A stretch of 38,466 nucleotides of DNA from a gamma proteobacterium symbiont of Lucinoma myriamae (GCA_025655635.1 JAHXIM010000048.1:1-38466), one strand, 5' to 3'; shown: positions 1 to 7,937, numbered from the stretch's first letter. Numbers and translations: made by a program. Notes: a model not told the origin generated them from the sequence alone.

Positions 1-129
1 TAACAATTTGATCAGGAACAATAAAATTACAATTAATGTTGTACGATAATCTATCAATTCATGATGATTATCTTTTTTCAGGGTCGACTACATAGTTTAA
101 ATACAAGAATTCTAAAAAGTAGAGAATAC

Positions 130-669
130 ATGAAAGAAAATTTTGCCAATATTATCTCGGCAGTCGGAGAAAATCTGGACAGAGATGGCTTAAGAGATAC
201 CCCCGAACGGGCAGCTAAAGCCTTTCAGTTTTTAACTCGCGGCTATCATCAGAATATCGATGAAGTGGTTAATAACGCTATTTTTGATTCCGATAATGAT
301 GAAATGGTGCTGGTTAAAGATATTGAAGTTTATTCCCTGTGTGAACATCATTTATTACCCTTTATCGGCAAGTGTCATGTTGCCTATTTACCGCAAGGAA
401 AAGTCATTGGTTTGTCCAAAATTGCCCGTATTGTGGATATGTATGCCCGCCGTCTGCAGATTCAGGAAAATATGACCAAGCAGATTGCAGAAACAATTAT
501 GGAAGTGACTGGTGCTCGAGGGGTCGGTGTTGTACTAGAAGCAAAACACTTATGTATGATGATGCGTGGTGTTGAAAAACAAAACTCTATGATGACTACC
601 TCAATGATGCTGGGTGCATTTCGCGAAGGTGATTCCACACGGTCTGAATTTTTAAGTTTGATACGTTAG
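130..669 (+). CDS. folE: GTP cyclohydrolase I (FolE, zinc type)
   Basis: Converts GTP to 7,8-dihydroneopterin triphosphate, the first step of tetrahydrofolate and other pterin synthesis, in the cytoplasm. With the start at 130 the protein has 179 residues, normal for the family. The N-terminal region contains GENLDRDGLRDTPERAAKA. The zinc ligands fit C71 and H74 in SLCEHHLLPF and C142 in KHLCMMMRG. The open frame extends up to an ATG at 61, but the extra 23 residues have no family counterpart and no ribosome binding site precedes them; a weak AGAGA lies just before 130. folX follows after 15 bases, so the two are probably cotranscribed. Identity is secure; the start is likely but unproven. 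Confidence 0.95.
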   Translation: MKENFANIISAVGENLDRDGLRDTPERAAKAFQFLTRGYHQNIDEVVNNAIFDSDNDEMVLVKDIEVYSLCEHHLLPFIGKCHVAYLPQGKVIGLSKIARIVDMYARRLQIQENMTKQIAETIMEVTGARGVGVVLEAKHLCMMMRGVEKQNSMMTTSMMLGAFREGDSTRSEFLSLIR

Positions 670-684
670 GTCTGGAAAAAAAGC

Positions 685-1083
685 ATGTCATTGCAAAATC
701 TGTCTTCACAAATAGCAACGATTTATATTAAAAACTTACGTCTCAGGACATTTATTGGCTTTAACGAAGAAGAAAAAACCAAAAAACAGGATGTCATTGT
801 TAATATCCAGCTGCGTTATGATGCCGCAGCTGCCACTGAAAGTGATTCTGTTGATGATGCCTGTAATTATAAAATATTAACCAAAAAAATTATTTCCCTG
901 GTTGAAGAGCAAGCGTTTGATTTATTAGAAAAAATGGCCGGGGATATTATCAGCCTGATTGCTTCTATTGACAAAGTACAGGAGGCATCAGTTGAAATTG
1001 ATAAGCCTCATGCCTTACGTTTTGCCGATTCAGTTTCAGTTAAAATGGAATATCAAAGAGACGCTGCTGTTAACAACGCCTAA
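685..1083 (+). CDS. folX: Dihydroneopterin triphosphate 2'-epimerase (FolX)
   Basis: Epimerises dihydroneopterin triphosphate to the monapterin form; it belongs to the FolB/FolX fold. The 132-residue protein contains IKNLRLRTFIG, followed by an EEE stretch, then NYKILTKKI, LLEKMAGDI and VEIDKPHALRFADSVSV. These match E. coli FolX as I recall it more closely than FolB aldolases. It directly follows folE, whose product is its substrate, which supports a route to tetrahydromonapterin. No folM-like reductase lies in the window. The TAA stop overlaps the TAG stop of convergent ispB by four bases. A dihydroneopterin aldolase role is the alternative and is less likely. Confidence 0.88.
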   Translation: MSLQNLSSQIATIYIKNLRLRTFIGFNEEEKTKKQDVIVNIQLRYDAAAATESDSVDDACNYKILTKKIISLVEEQAFDLLEKMAGDIISLIASIDKVQEASVEIDKPHALRFADSVSVKMEYQRDAAVNNA

Positions 1084-2072
1084 AAGCTTCTCTCAACAGA
1101 AAAATTAGCCAGAGCAATCATTGCTTCTTTATAGTCTGAGTCAGGAATATTTGCTAATTGTGCAATGGCCTGTTCAGCTTCATTTTTAGCAATTTTACGG
1201 GTGTAATCTAGTGCGCCGGTTGTTTCGATAGCCTGAGTAATGGCCTCGATTTGATCCAGACCACCTTGTTCAATGGCTTCCCTGATCAACGTTGCCTGCT
1301 CCTCTGTGCCGTGCTGCATAGCGTAGATAAGAGGTAGAGTGGGCTTGCCTTCTGCCAGATCATCGCCGACATTCTTACCCATATCATCACTGCTGGCACT
1401 ATAATCCAGAACATCATCAATCAACTGAAATGCGGTGCCCAGATGCATGCCAAATTTTGCCATGGCCTGTTCAGTGGCTTCATCCTGCTGAGCAACCACT
1501 GCACCTAATTGTGAGGCTGACTCAAATAATTTAGCGGTTTTGTAATGAATGACTTCGATATAGCGTGCTTCTGTAGTGGATGCATCATTACAGTTCAGCA
1601 GCTGTAATACTTCACCTTCGGCAATGGTATTAGTGGAGTGAGAAAGAATTTCCATGACCTTCATACTCCCCACACCTACCATCATCTCAAAGGCCCTGGA
1701 GTAGAGAAAATCACCGACTAATACACTGGCCGCATTACCCCAGAGTTCATTTGCTGTGTCTTTACCGCGACGTAGTGCGGATTCATCAACTACATCATCA
1801 TGCAATAAGGTGGCAGTGTGGATAAATTCAATTACTGCCGCTAAAGTCACATCATGTTCATCTCTGTTGTCTGATTCTTTAGCGTCATTGTAAGCAAAAG
1901 CATTGGCACTGAGCAGAACCAGCACAGGACGCAGGCGTTTACCGCCGCTATTGATAATGTATTGGCTGATCTGGTTAATTAAAACTACTTCAGAATGAAG
2001 GCTGGTTTGAATTAAGCGGTTAACCCGCTCCATATCGCCTTTAATTAATGTGAAAACGTCTTCAATGTTCAT
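1080..2072 (-). CDS. ispB: Octaprenyl (polyprenyl) diphosphate synthase
   Basis: Chain-elongating trans-prenyltransferase that makes the long side chain of ubiquinone from farnesyl diphosphate and isopentenyl diphosphate. The 330-residue protein carries the first aspartate-rich motif DDVVD at 92-96, followed by RRGK, and the second, DDVLD, at about 219-223. GGKRLRP near 43-49 binds the diphosphate. An acidic stretch near 60-74 looks like a variable loop. It is transcribed away from rplU-rpmA, the usual arrangement in Gammaproteobacteria. A consensus-like promoter and a 14-bp palindrome lie upstream. The exact chain length of the product cannot be read from the sequence. Confidence 0.95.
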   Translation of the reverse strand: MNIEDVFTLIKGDMERVNRLIQTSLHSEVVLINQISQYIINSGGKRLRPVLVLLSANAFAYNDAKESDNRDEHDVTLAAVIEFIHTATLLHDDVVDESALRRGKDTANELWGNAASVLVGDFLYSRAFEMMVGVGSMKVMEILSHSTNTIAEGEVLQLLNCNDASTTEARYIEVIHYKTAKLFESASQLGAVVAQQDEATEQAMAKFGMHLGTAFQLIDDVLDYSASSDDMGKNVGDDLAEGKPTLPLIYAMQHGTEEQATLIREAIEQGGLDQIEAITQAIETTGALDYTRKIAKNEAEQAIAQLANIPDSDYKEAMIALANFSVERSF

Positions 2073-2115
2073 TTATAGAGTGCAAATATTAAAATTAAGA
2101 CCAAATTACAGACAG

Positions 2116-2129
2116 GCTTCATATGAAGC
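2116..2129. promoter_or_regulatory. 14-bp perfect palindrome in the ispB leader
   Basis: GCTTCATATGAAGC reads the same on both strands. It lies between the predicted ispB promoter and the ispB start codon, roughly 20 bases inside the transcript. A repressor operator or a small RNA hairpin are both possible; no known regulator site is recognised. Confidence 0.35.
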
Positions 2130-2145
2130 TAAATAAAACCCATGG

Positions 2146-2174
2146 ATCGTATGTTTACAACATGATGGTGTCAA
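2146..2174 (-). promoter_or_regulatory. Predicted sigma70 promoter of ispB
   Basis: On the minus strand, TTGACA at 2174-2169 is followed by a 17-bp spacer and TACGAT at 2151-2146. The -35 box is a perfect consensus and the -10 box matches 4 of 6. It points at ispB with a leader of about 70 bases. The 306 bases between the ispB and rplU starts hold this promoter, the 14-bp palindrome, the rplU promoter and the rplU leader, with no further gene. Confidence 0.5.
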
Positions 2175-2233
2175 GCATTTACTACTGAAAAAAGTGGTAT
2201 TTTTTTGAATATAAAAATAAAAGGGGATAGAGT

Positions 2234-2263
2234 TTGACAAGGATTAGGAAAACACGCTAAAAT
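2234..2263 (+). promoter_or_regulatory. Predicted sigma70 promoter of rplU-rpmA
   Basis: TTGACA at 2234-2239, an 18-bp spacer and TAAAAT at 2258-2263 form a strong sigma70-type promoter. It points at rplU and leaves a leader of about 105-110 bases before the rplU start. Confidence 0.65.
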
Positions 2264-2378
2264 TGATCGTCTTGGATTCATGGTTTTTGTTATTGCGTTA
2301 CTTGTGTTGGCAGGGCTTCTTCAGAAGCTTTTTAAACAAAAGCCTTATTATTTATTTTGGTATGTTTGGAGTGTGCGT

Positions 2379-2690
2379 ATGTACGCAGTAATTAAAACTG
2401 GCGGTAAGCAGTATAAAGTAAGCGAAGGTCAGACGCTTAAAGTTGAAAAGTTAAACGCCGAAGAAGGCGCCAGTATTGATCTTAATGAAGTTTTGATGGT
2501 TGCTGATGGCGACGATGTTAAAGTGGGCGCACCTTTTCTGGATGGTGGTAAAGTGACGGCAACCGTTGCTTCTCATGGTCGTGCTAAGAAAGTCAATATT
2601 GTTAAGTTCAGGCGTCGTAAGCATCATCGTAAACAGATGGGACATCGTCAGTCTTATACTGAACTTAAAATTGAAAAAATTACTGCATAG
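2379..2690 (+). CDS. rplU: 50S ribosomal protein L21
   Basis: Large-subunit ribosomal protein that contacts 23S rRNA. The product from the ATG at 2379 has 103 residues, the same as the E. coli protein, and starts MYAVIKTGGKQYKV. The C-terminal half holds the basic FRRRKHHRKQMGHRQ segment and the KIEKI ending. The frame stays open for 33 codons upstream to an ATG at 2280, but that extension is hydrophobic, unlike L21, and is treated as leader sequence. rpmA follows after 85 bases, the standard pair. Confidence 0.97.
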   Translation: MYAVIKTGGKQYKVSEGQTLKVEKLNAEEGASIDLNEVLMVADGDDVKVGAPFLDGGKVTATVASHGRAKKVNIVKFRRRKHHRKQMGHRQSYTELKIEKITA

Positions 2691-2775
2691 CTCTTAATAA
2701 TTAGCTCTCAGTAATTTTGGTATAAAAATTAATACTCGAATTATCAGAAACGTGTATTAAAAGAAGGATAACAAA

Positions 2776-3033
2776 ATGGCTCATAAAAAAGCTGGTGGTA
2801 GTACCAGAAACGGACGTGATTCGGTATCGAAACGTCTTGGTGTTAAAAGATTTGGTGGTGAAATGGTTGTCGGCGGTAACATTCTTATCCGTCAACGCGG
2901 CACTAAAGTTCATCCTGGTCTAAATGTTGGTATTGGTAAAGATGATACATTATATGCCAAGGCTGATGGTCAAGTTGTTTTTGAAACAAAAGGCCCTAAA
3001 AACCGTAAATTTGTTAGCGTTATCGCTGCATAA
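2776..3033 (+). CDS. rpmA: 50S ribosomal protein L27
   Basis: Large-subunit ribosomal protein whose N-terminal tail reaches toward the peptidyl transferase centre. It has 85 residues and begins MAHKKAGGSTRNGRDS, the usual Gram-negative form without a cleavable N-terminal extension. NILIRQRGTKVHPG is the conserved core. A good ribosome binding site, AAGGA, precedes the ATG. It is cotranscribed with rplU and followed by about 100 AT-rich bases and a strong intrinsic terminator. Confidence 0.98.
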   Translation: MAHKKAGGSTRNGRDSVSKRLGVKRFGGEMVVGGNILIRQRGTKVHPGLNVGIGKDDTLYAKADGQVVFETKGPKNRKFVSVIAA

Positions 3034-3053
3034 ATTTTATTTTCCGATACTTA

Positions 3054-3078
3054 ACTTTAAAAGCAATTGTTTTAAAGT
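3054..3078 (+). other. AT-rich hairpin in the rpmA 3' untranslated region
   Basis: ACTTTAAAA and TTTTAAAGT form a perfect 9-bp inverted repeat around a short GCAATTG centre. It sits between the rpmA stop codon and the downstream terminator. It could stabilise the transcript end; a function is not established. Confidence 0.35.
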
Positions 3079-3131
3079 AAGTAGTTTTAAGGTAATTCGG
3101 AAGTTAAAATTTTCAGTATAAACTGACACAA

Positions 3132-3166
3132 AAGGCTCTGCCAGTTTCTGGCGGAGCCTTTTTTCG
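3132..3166 (+). terminator. Intrinsic terminator after rplU-rpmA
   Basis: AAGGCTCTGCCAG at 3132-3144 pairs with CTGGCGGAGCCTT at 3148-3160 around a TTT loop, with one wobble pair, and runs into a T tract. It ends the rplU-rpmA transcript and separates it from obgE. Confidence 0.9.
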
Positions 3167-3247
3167 TTTTTTAAACTATAATCCTAAATAAATGCGTTCA
3201 TTGCACGCTATTAACTATCTACTACTCATAAGAAATAAGGGCTGAAA

Positions 3248-4378
3248 ATGAAATTCGTTGATGAAACGACCATAACAGTAGAATCCGGTCAGGGTGGCAG
3301 AGGTATTGCCAGCTTTCGTCGTGAGAAATATATTCCATTTGGCGGCCCGGATGGTGGTGATGGCGGCGATGGTGGTTCAGTTTTCCTTCGAGCCAGTGAT
3401 GGTTTAAATACTCTGGCTGATTTTCGCATGACACGTTTTTATAAAGCAAAAAATGGTCAGGCTGGACAAGGCAAAGAAAAAACCGGTCGCGGCGGGGATG
3501 ATCTCTACGTTGATGTACCCGTCGGTACCAGTGTTATTGATATAGAAACAGAAGAAAGTCTAGGTGACCTGACGGAAGCGAGTCAGACGCTTCTGGTTGC
3601 TCGTGGCGGTTTTCACGGTCTTGGTAATACCCGCTTTAAGAGTAGTGTGAACCGTGCCCCCAGACAATGCACGCTCGGTACACCGGCAGAACGTCGGGAA
3701 TTAAAGCTGGAACTCAAAGTACTGGCTGATGTGGGCTTACTGGGTATGCCTAATGCCGGTAAATCCACTTTTATCCGTGCCGTTTCTCAAGCCAAACCTA
3801 AAGTGGCTGATTATCCATTTACTACCCTGATCCCTAATCTTGGTGTCGTCAGTATTGTGGCGCATCGCAGTTTTGTGGTTGCTGATATTCCCGGTGTAAT
3901 TGAAGGTGCGTCAGAAGGCGCAGGGCTTGGTATCCGCTTTTTAAAACACGTGGCAAGGACAGGCTTATTATTACATTTTGTGGATGTAGAGCCCTATGAC
4001 GGCAGTAGTCCGGTTGAAAGTTTTAATGCGATTGAAAAAGAGCTGGAAAAATTTAGTAATACCGCAGAAAATGAACAACTGGATAGTTTAATTAACAAAG
4101 AACGCTGGCTGGTTATTAACAAAATAGACTTATTAGCTGATGAAGAGCAAGAGCAAAAATGTCATGAAATTGTAGAATCTCTGGGCTGGCAAGGCCCGGT
4201 TTTCAATATTTCAGCGATGAACAAAGAGGGTACAAAAGAGCTTTGTTTTGCTATTATGGATCATCTGGAAGCTCAAATCGGCTTCAAAGGTCATGCAGAT
4301 AATGATGATATTGAAGAAGATTATGAGCAAATTACCAGCGGCACCTACGATGTGGTTTCTGGAAAAATTATCAAATAG
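3248..4378 (+). CDS. obgE: Obg/CgtA GTPase
   Basis: GTPase associated with the 50S ribosomal subunit; it links ribosome maturation, stress response and chromosome segregation. The glycine-rich Obg fold covers residues 1-158 and includes GGPDGGDGGDGG near 32-43. The G domain follows, with G1 GMPNAGKST at 166-174, FTT at 191-193, G3 DIPG at 213-216 and G4 NKID at 291-294. The 376-residue length and the short acidic tail near 350-360 suit the proteobacterial form. An AAGGG ribosome binding site precedes the start. The usual obgE-proB neighbourhood is interrupted here by a small palindromic insertion. Confidence 0.97.
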   Translation: MKFVDETTITVESGQGGRGIASFRREKYIPFGGPDGGDGGDGGSVFLRASDGLNTLADFRMTRFYKAKNGQAGQGKEKTGRGGDDLYVDVPVGTSVIDIETEESLGDLTEASQTLLVARGGFHGLGNTRFKSSVNRAPRQCTLGTPAERRELKLELKVLADVGLLGMPNAGKSTFIRAVSQAKPKVADYPFTTLIPNLGVVSIVAHRSFVVADIPGVIEGASEGAGLGIRFLKHVARTGLLLHFVDVEPYDGSSPVESFNAIEKELEKFSNTAENEQLDSLINKERWLVINKIDLLADEEQEQKCHEIVESLGWQGPVFNISAMNKEGTKELCFAIMDHLEAQIGFKGHADNDDIEEDYEQITSGTYDVVSGKIIK

Positions 4379-4386
4379 TATCTGAA

Positions 4387-4553
4387 CTAGGGGCCTGTCC
4401 GAGAATAGAAGTCGTAATGAGGGAAAGCTGTTTTGAGTCAGATTTTTCTATCATTTGAAGCCAATAGTTGTTCTATTAAATGAAAATGATAGGATAATAT
4501 GGCCAAAATCAGCTTTTCCGCAGTAGGCTTTCTATTCTCGGACAGGCTCCTAG
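4387..4553. mobile_element. MITE-like palindromic element with CTAG flanks
   Basis: A 159-bp unit at 4391-4549 is bounded on both sides by CTAG, which fits a 4-bp target duplication. Its ends are inverted repeats of 19 bases with one mismatch; the core of the repeat is GCCTGTCCGAGAATAGA. The inverted similarity continues inward: GAAAGCTG near 4423-4430 and a CTATCATT near 4448-4455 both have mirrored counterparts, so the whole unit can fold into one long imperfect hairpin. It has no coding capacity. This suggests a non-autonomous element mobilised by a transposase elsewhere; CTAG duplications are typical of some IS5-family elements, but that link is inference. Confidence 0.75.
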
Positions 4554-4592
4554 CAACTATCTACTACAAAAAGAAGCCCTATATTTTTTTAC

Positions 4593-5750
4593 ATGAGAAT
4601 ACAAAAACGCAATCATTTACCTAAAACCCGTCGCTGGGTTGTTAAAATCGGCAGTGCTTTACTGACCAATGAAGGCAGTGGACTGGACTATGAGGCTATT
4701 GCGCTTTGGGTAAAGCAAATGGCAGGTTTGATCGGTGCTTCTGTACAAAATGATTCATCTCAGGAGGCCATTGAAATTGTTTTAGTGTCCTCCGGCGCAG
4801 TTGCTGAAGGCATGAAGCGCATGGGCTGGAAGAGTCGTCCTGATTCAGTTTACAAACTTCAGGCCGCCGCCGCCGTAGGCCAGATGGGTCTTGTTCAGGC
4901 GTATGAATCCCAATTTCAAAAGCATAACCTGCATACTGCACAGATCCTGCTCACTCATGATGATTTATCTAACCGTACACGTTATCTTAATGCCCGTTCT
5001 GTGCTATTAAAACTCATTACTCTGGGGATTGTTCCTGTAGTTAATGAGAATGACACCGTAGTTACTGATGAAATCAGGTTTGGTGATAATGATACTCTGG
5101 CAGCACTGGTTGCTAATCTGATTGATGCAGACTTACTGGTTATATTGACTGATCAGCAAGGTATGTTTGATAGTGATCCCAGGCATAATCAGCAGGCAAA
5201 ATTATTAACAGAAGTGGATGCACTGGATCCTGAGCTGGATAATATGGCGGGCGATAGCAAAGGCGTTCTTGGACGTGGCGGTATGGCGACCAAACTGAGA
5301 GCTGCTCGTCTGGCTGCCCGCTCAGGTGCAGCAACGATTATAGCTTCGGGTCATGAAAATAATGTCCTGAGCCGAATCTATCAAGGTGAACAAATAGGTA
5401 CACTTTTGATGGCCAATCATGCACCGCTACTGGCAAGAAAACAGTGGCTGGCGGGACACCTGCAAATGAAAGGTGAACTGATGCTGGATAATGGCGCAGC
5501 TAATGTGCTGAAAAGTAAAGGTTCCAGCTTATTGGCTGTGGGTGTTAAAGAAGTCATTGGTCAATTTGAGCGCGGTGATATGGTTGCCTGTGTCGATGAA
5601 AATGGACGGGAAATCGCACGGGGACTCATTAATTATAATAGTGCTGAAGCCAATAGCATAAAAGGTTATGCCACCAGCAAAATTGCAGATATTCTGGGTT
5701 ATATTGATGAGCCGGAATTAATCCATAGAGATAACTTAGTGGTTATTTAA
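4593..5750 (+). CDS. proB: Glutamate 5-kinase
   Basis: Phosphorylates glutamate to glutamyl 5-phosphate, the first and usually feedback-inhibited step of proline synthesis. The 385-residue protein has the amino-acid kinase domain first: VVKIGSALLTN near the N-terminus, VSSGAVAEG, VVNENDTV, FGDNDTLAALVA and GRGGMATKL. A C-terminal PUA domain begins around residue 285. It is slightly longer than the E. coli enzyme because of small loops. No strong ribosome binding site precedes the ATG at 4593, and the insertion upstream may have changed its leader. proA is not adjacent. Confidence 0.96.
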   Translation: MRIQKRNHLPKTRRWVVKIGSALLTNEGSGLDYEAIALWVKQMAGLIGASVQNDSSQEAIEIVLVSSGAVAEGMKRMGWKSRPDSVYKLQAAAAVGQMGLVQAYESQFQKHNLHTAQILLTHDDLSNRTRYLNARSVLLKLITLGIVPVVNENDTVVTDEIRFGDNDTLAALVANLIDADLLVILTDQQGMFDSDPRHNQQAKLLTEVDALDPELDNMAGDSKGVLGRGGMATKLRAARLAARSGAATIIASGHENNVLSRIYQGEQIGTLLMANHAPLLARKQWLAGHLQMKGELMLDNGAANVLKSKGSSLLAVGVKEVIGQFERGDMVACVDENGREIARGLINYNSAEANSIKGYATSKIADILGYIDEPELIHRDNLVVI

Positions 5751-5786
5751 TGGCTTTTATTTAGGATGTTGTTTGCAAAAAAGTAC

Positions 5787-5815
5787 TTGATCTTTCGCTC
5801 AGAATATCGGATAAT
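5787..5815 (+). promoter_or_regulatory. Predicted sigma70 promoter of rpsT
   Basis: TTGATC at 5787-5792, a 17-bp spacer and GATAAT at 5810-5815. The boxes match consensus at 4 and 5 of 6 positions, and they lie about 65 bases before the rpsT start. Confidence 0.5.
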
Positions 5816-5879
5816 CTCCTGCTTTCAAAATTAGCCGTATAAGATTGATACAAATTAATAAATTTCAGGAGTAAGACCA

Positions 5880-6143
5880 TTGGCAAATTCACCACAAGCT
5901 AAAAAACGTGCGCGTCAGGCAGTTAAACGTCGTACCAGAAACGTTGCTAAACGTTCTGAGTTCCGTACCGTACTTAAACATACAGTTTCTGCAATTGATA
6001 CAGGTGACAAAGAGTCTGCAGTCAGCGCACTTAAAGCTGCAACACCTGTGATTGACCGCATGGTTAGCAAGGGTCTTATCCACAAAAACAAGGCTGCTCG
6101 TCATAAGAGCCGTCTGAATGCCAGAATCAAAGCTCTAGGCTAA
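5880..6143 (+). CDS. rpsT: 30S ribosomal protein S20
   Basis: Primary 16S rRNA-binding protein of the small subunit. It has 87 residues and reads MANSPQAKKRARQAVKRR at the start, very basic as expected. Translation starts at TTG, preceded by AGGAG at 5867-5871 with an 8-base spacer. E. coli rpsT also uses a UUG start, which is tied to translational autoregulation by S20; the same control is likely here. It has its own promoter and a strong downstream terminator. Confidence 0.97.
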   Translation: MANSPQAKKRARQAVKRRTRNVAKRSEFRTVLKHTVSAIDTGDKESAVSALKAATPVIDRMVSKGLIHKNKAARHKSRLNARIKALG

Positions 6144-6235
6144 GCTTTTAACTTTTTTTTAATAAGATAAGTTTTCTAATAAGAAAAATTTTCTTAATAA
6201 GAGAAGCTTTGCTAAAAGAGATACTCACTTAAAGA

Positions 6236-6266
6236 GCGTTTTAATGACTAAATATATTGAAAACGC
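6236..6266 (+). other. Hairpin in the rpsT 3' region
   Basis: GCGTTTT at 6236-6242 pairs with AAAACGC at 6260-6266 around a 17-base loop. It lies in the 167 bases between the rpsT stop and the terminator stem, a region with other AT-rich inverted repeats (AAGAAAA/TTTTCTT near 6181-6194). It could be part of a structured 3' untranslated region. Confidence 0.35.
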
Positions 6267-6310
6267 ACCTTGAGAACGAAGAGTACAATCTTAAAGCTAA
6301 TAATTGTTGC

Positions 6311-6344
6311 AAAAAAGCCGGACTCTATGAGTTCGGCTTTTTTG
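6311..6344 (+). terminator. Intrinsic terminator after rpsT
   Basis: A 15-bp stem with one wobble (6311-6325 with 6329-6343; core GCCGGACTC/GAGTTCGGC) is flanked by A and T tracts. It ends the rpsT transcript and, given the A tract on the left, could also work in the other direction. murJ begins only 28 bases later. Confidence 0.9.
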
Positions 6345-6371
6345 TTTTAAGTCAGTTTCCATCAGAACGGA

Positions 6372-7937
6372 ATGAGTCTTAAATTGTTTAAATCCACCCT
6401 TATTGTCAGCGCGATGACATTACTTTCCCGCATATTGGGTTTTATACGGGATGTGGTTTTTGCTCGTGAGTTCGCAGCGTCTGCGGGTATGGATGCCTTT
6501 TTAATTGCCTTTAAAATCCCCAATTTTATGCGTCGTTTATTTGCTGAAGGTGCATTTAATCAGGCATTTGTACCGACACTGGGTGAGTACAAAGAAAAAA
6601 AAGATAAGCAAGCCGTTAAAGATCTCATACAGCATGTTTCTGGTACTCTGGGCGGCTGGCTGTTTATTATTACCCTGATTGGTGTTATTGCTGCCCCGAT
6701 TGTTATTATGATCTTTGCCCCTGGTTATCTGGAACAAGAAAATCAGTCCAAATATGAATTAACCGTTAATTTATTACGTATCACCTTCCCCTATATTCTG
6801 TTTATTTCTCTGGTGGCTTTTGCCGGGGGTATTTTAAATACCTATCAGCAATTTGCCATACCTGCATTTACCCCGGTTTTGCTGAATGTGGTGTTGATTT
6901 CGGCCACTTACTGGATTGTCCCAATGATGGATGAGCCGGTAATGGGTCTGGCAATTGGTGTTTTTCTGGCGGGCTTACTGCAGTTATTATTTCAACTGCC
7001 TTTTATCGCGCGTATGGGGTTTCTCAGCTGGCCTCGCTGGAACACACAACATCCTGGAGTTAAAAAAATCTTAAAACTGATGCTGCCGGCCATATTTGGT
7101 GCCTCAGTAGCACAGATTAATTTACTATTAGATACCATTATTGCCTCATTGCTGGTGACCGGCAGTATTTCCTGGCTGTATTATTCTGATCGACTGATGG
7201 AATTTCCGCTGGGTATTCTGGGGGTAGCCCTGGCAACGGTTATTTTACCTAGTTTATCTAAGCAGCATATGAGTGATTCTAAAGAAGAATTTTCAGCCAC
7301 TCTGGATAAAGCCATTCGTTGGGTGATATATCTGGGAGTGCCTTCTGCAGTGGGCTTGTTTATGTTGGCTGCACCGATCATTACTACCTTATTCGGCAGT
7401 GATAAATTTCTTAAAAGTGATATTGAAATGTCCGCCATGAGTCTGATGGCTTATAGTTTTGGTCTGGTGGGCTTTATACTGGTAAAAGTCCTTTTACCCG
7501 GCTTTTATTCGCGTCAGGATACTAAAACACCGGTCAAAATAGGGGTTATAGCGTTGATCATTAATATGGTGTTCAATATTGCTATTGTTGTTCCCTGGTT
7601 CCTACTGGATTATCCCGGTGCCCATGCCGGTCTGGCCATTGCTACCTCGATCTCTGCATTTAGTAATGCCTTTTTGCTTTATCGCTGGCTGCGTAAACAT
7701 GAAGTCTATTGGCCGGCGAAAGGCTGGGGTAAAGTCTGGTTACAAGTTATTGTGGCTAATAGTGTGATGCTGATGGTGCTATGGCTGACAAAATATGAAC
7801 TGGAGCAATGGTTGAACTGGCCGACATCAGAGCGAATTATGCAGTTGCTAGTGAGTATTATTTTGGCAATAGCTGTCTATTTCGCCTGTCTGTTTATTCT
7901 TGGTGTCAGAAAACGTAATTTGTTCCCCACAAACTAA
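6372..7937 (+). CDS. murJ: Lipid II flippase MurJ
   Basis: Inner-membrane protein of the MOP superfamily that moves lipid II to the periplasmic face for peptidoglycan synthesis. The 521 residues form about 14 hydrophobic segments. Family signatures are visible: SRILGFIRDVVFAREFAAS near the start, PNFMRRLFAEGAFNQAFVP, and later FGASVAQINLLLDT and GFYSRQDTKTPVKIG. Its place between rpsT and ribF is a conserved gammaproteobacterial arrangement. It starts just downstream of the rpsT terminator, so its promoter must overlap that region or it relies on read-through; I could not identify the promoter. Confidence 0.96.
   Translation: MSLKLFKSTLIVSAMTLLSRILGFIRDVVFAREFAASAGMDAFLIAFKIPNFMRRLFAEGAFNQAFVPTLGEYKEKKDKQAVKDLIQHVSGTLGGWLFIITLIGVIAAPIVIMIFAPGYLEQENQSKYELTVNLLRITFPYILFISLVAFAGGILNTYQQFAIPAFTPVLLNVVLISATYWIVPMMDEPVMGLAIGVFLAGLLQLLFQLPFIARMGFLSWPRWNTQHPGVKKILKLMLPAIFGASVAQINLLLDTIIASLLVTGSISWLYYSDRLMEFPLGILGVALATVILPSLSKQHMSDSKEEFSATLDKAIRWVIYLGVPSAVGLFMLAAPIITTLFGSDKFLKSDIEMSAMSLMAYSFGLVGFILVKVLLPGFYSRQDTKTPVKIGVIALIINMVFNIAIVVPWFLLDYPGAHAGLAIATSISAFSNAFLLYRWLRKHEVYWPAKGWGKVWLQVIVANSVMLMVLWLTKYELEQWLNWPTSERIMQLLVSIILAIAVYFACLFILGVRKRNLFPTN

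Noticed and set aside
1..60. Promoter for folE from GATAAT at 45-50
   Set aside because: No acceptable -35 box at 16-18 bp, and the upstream sequence is truncated by the window edge.
61..129. Longer folE start at 61
   Set aside because: The added residues are unlike GTP cyclohydrolase I and no ribosome binding site precedes the ATG.
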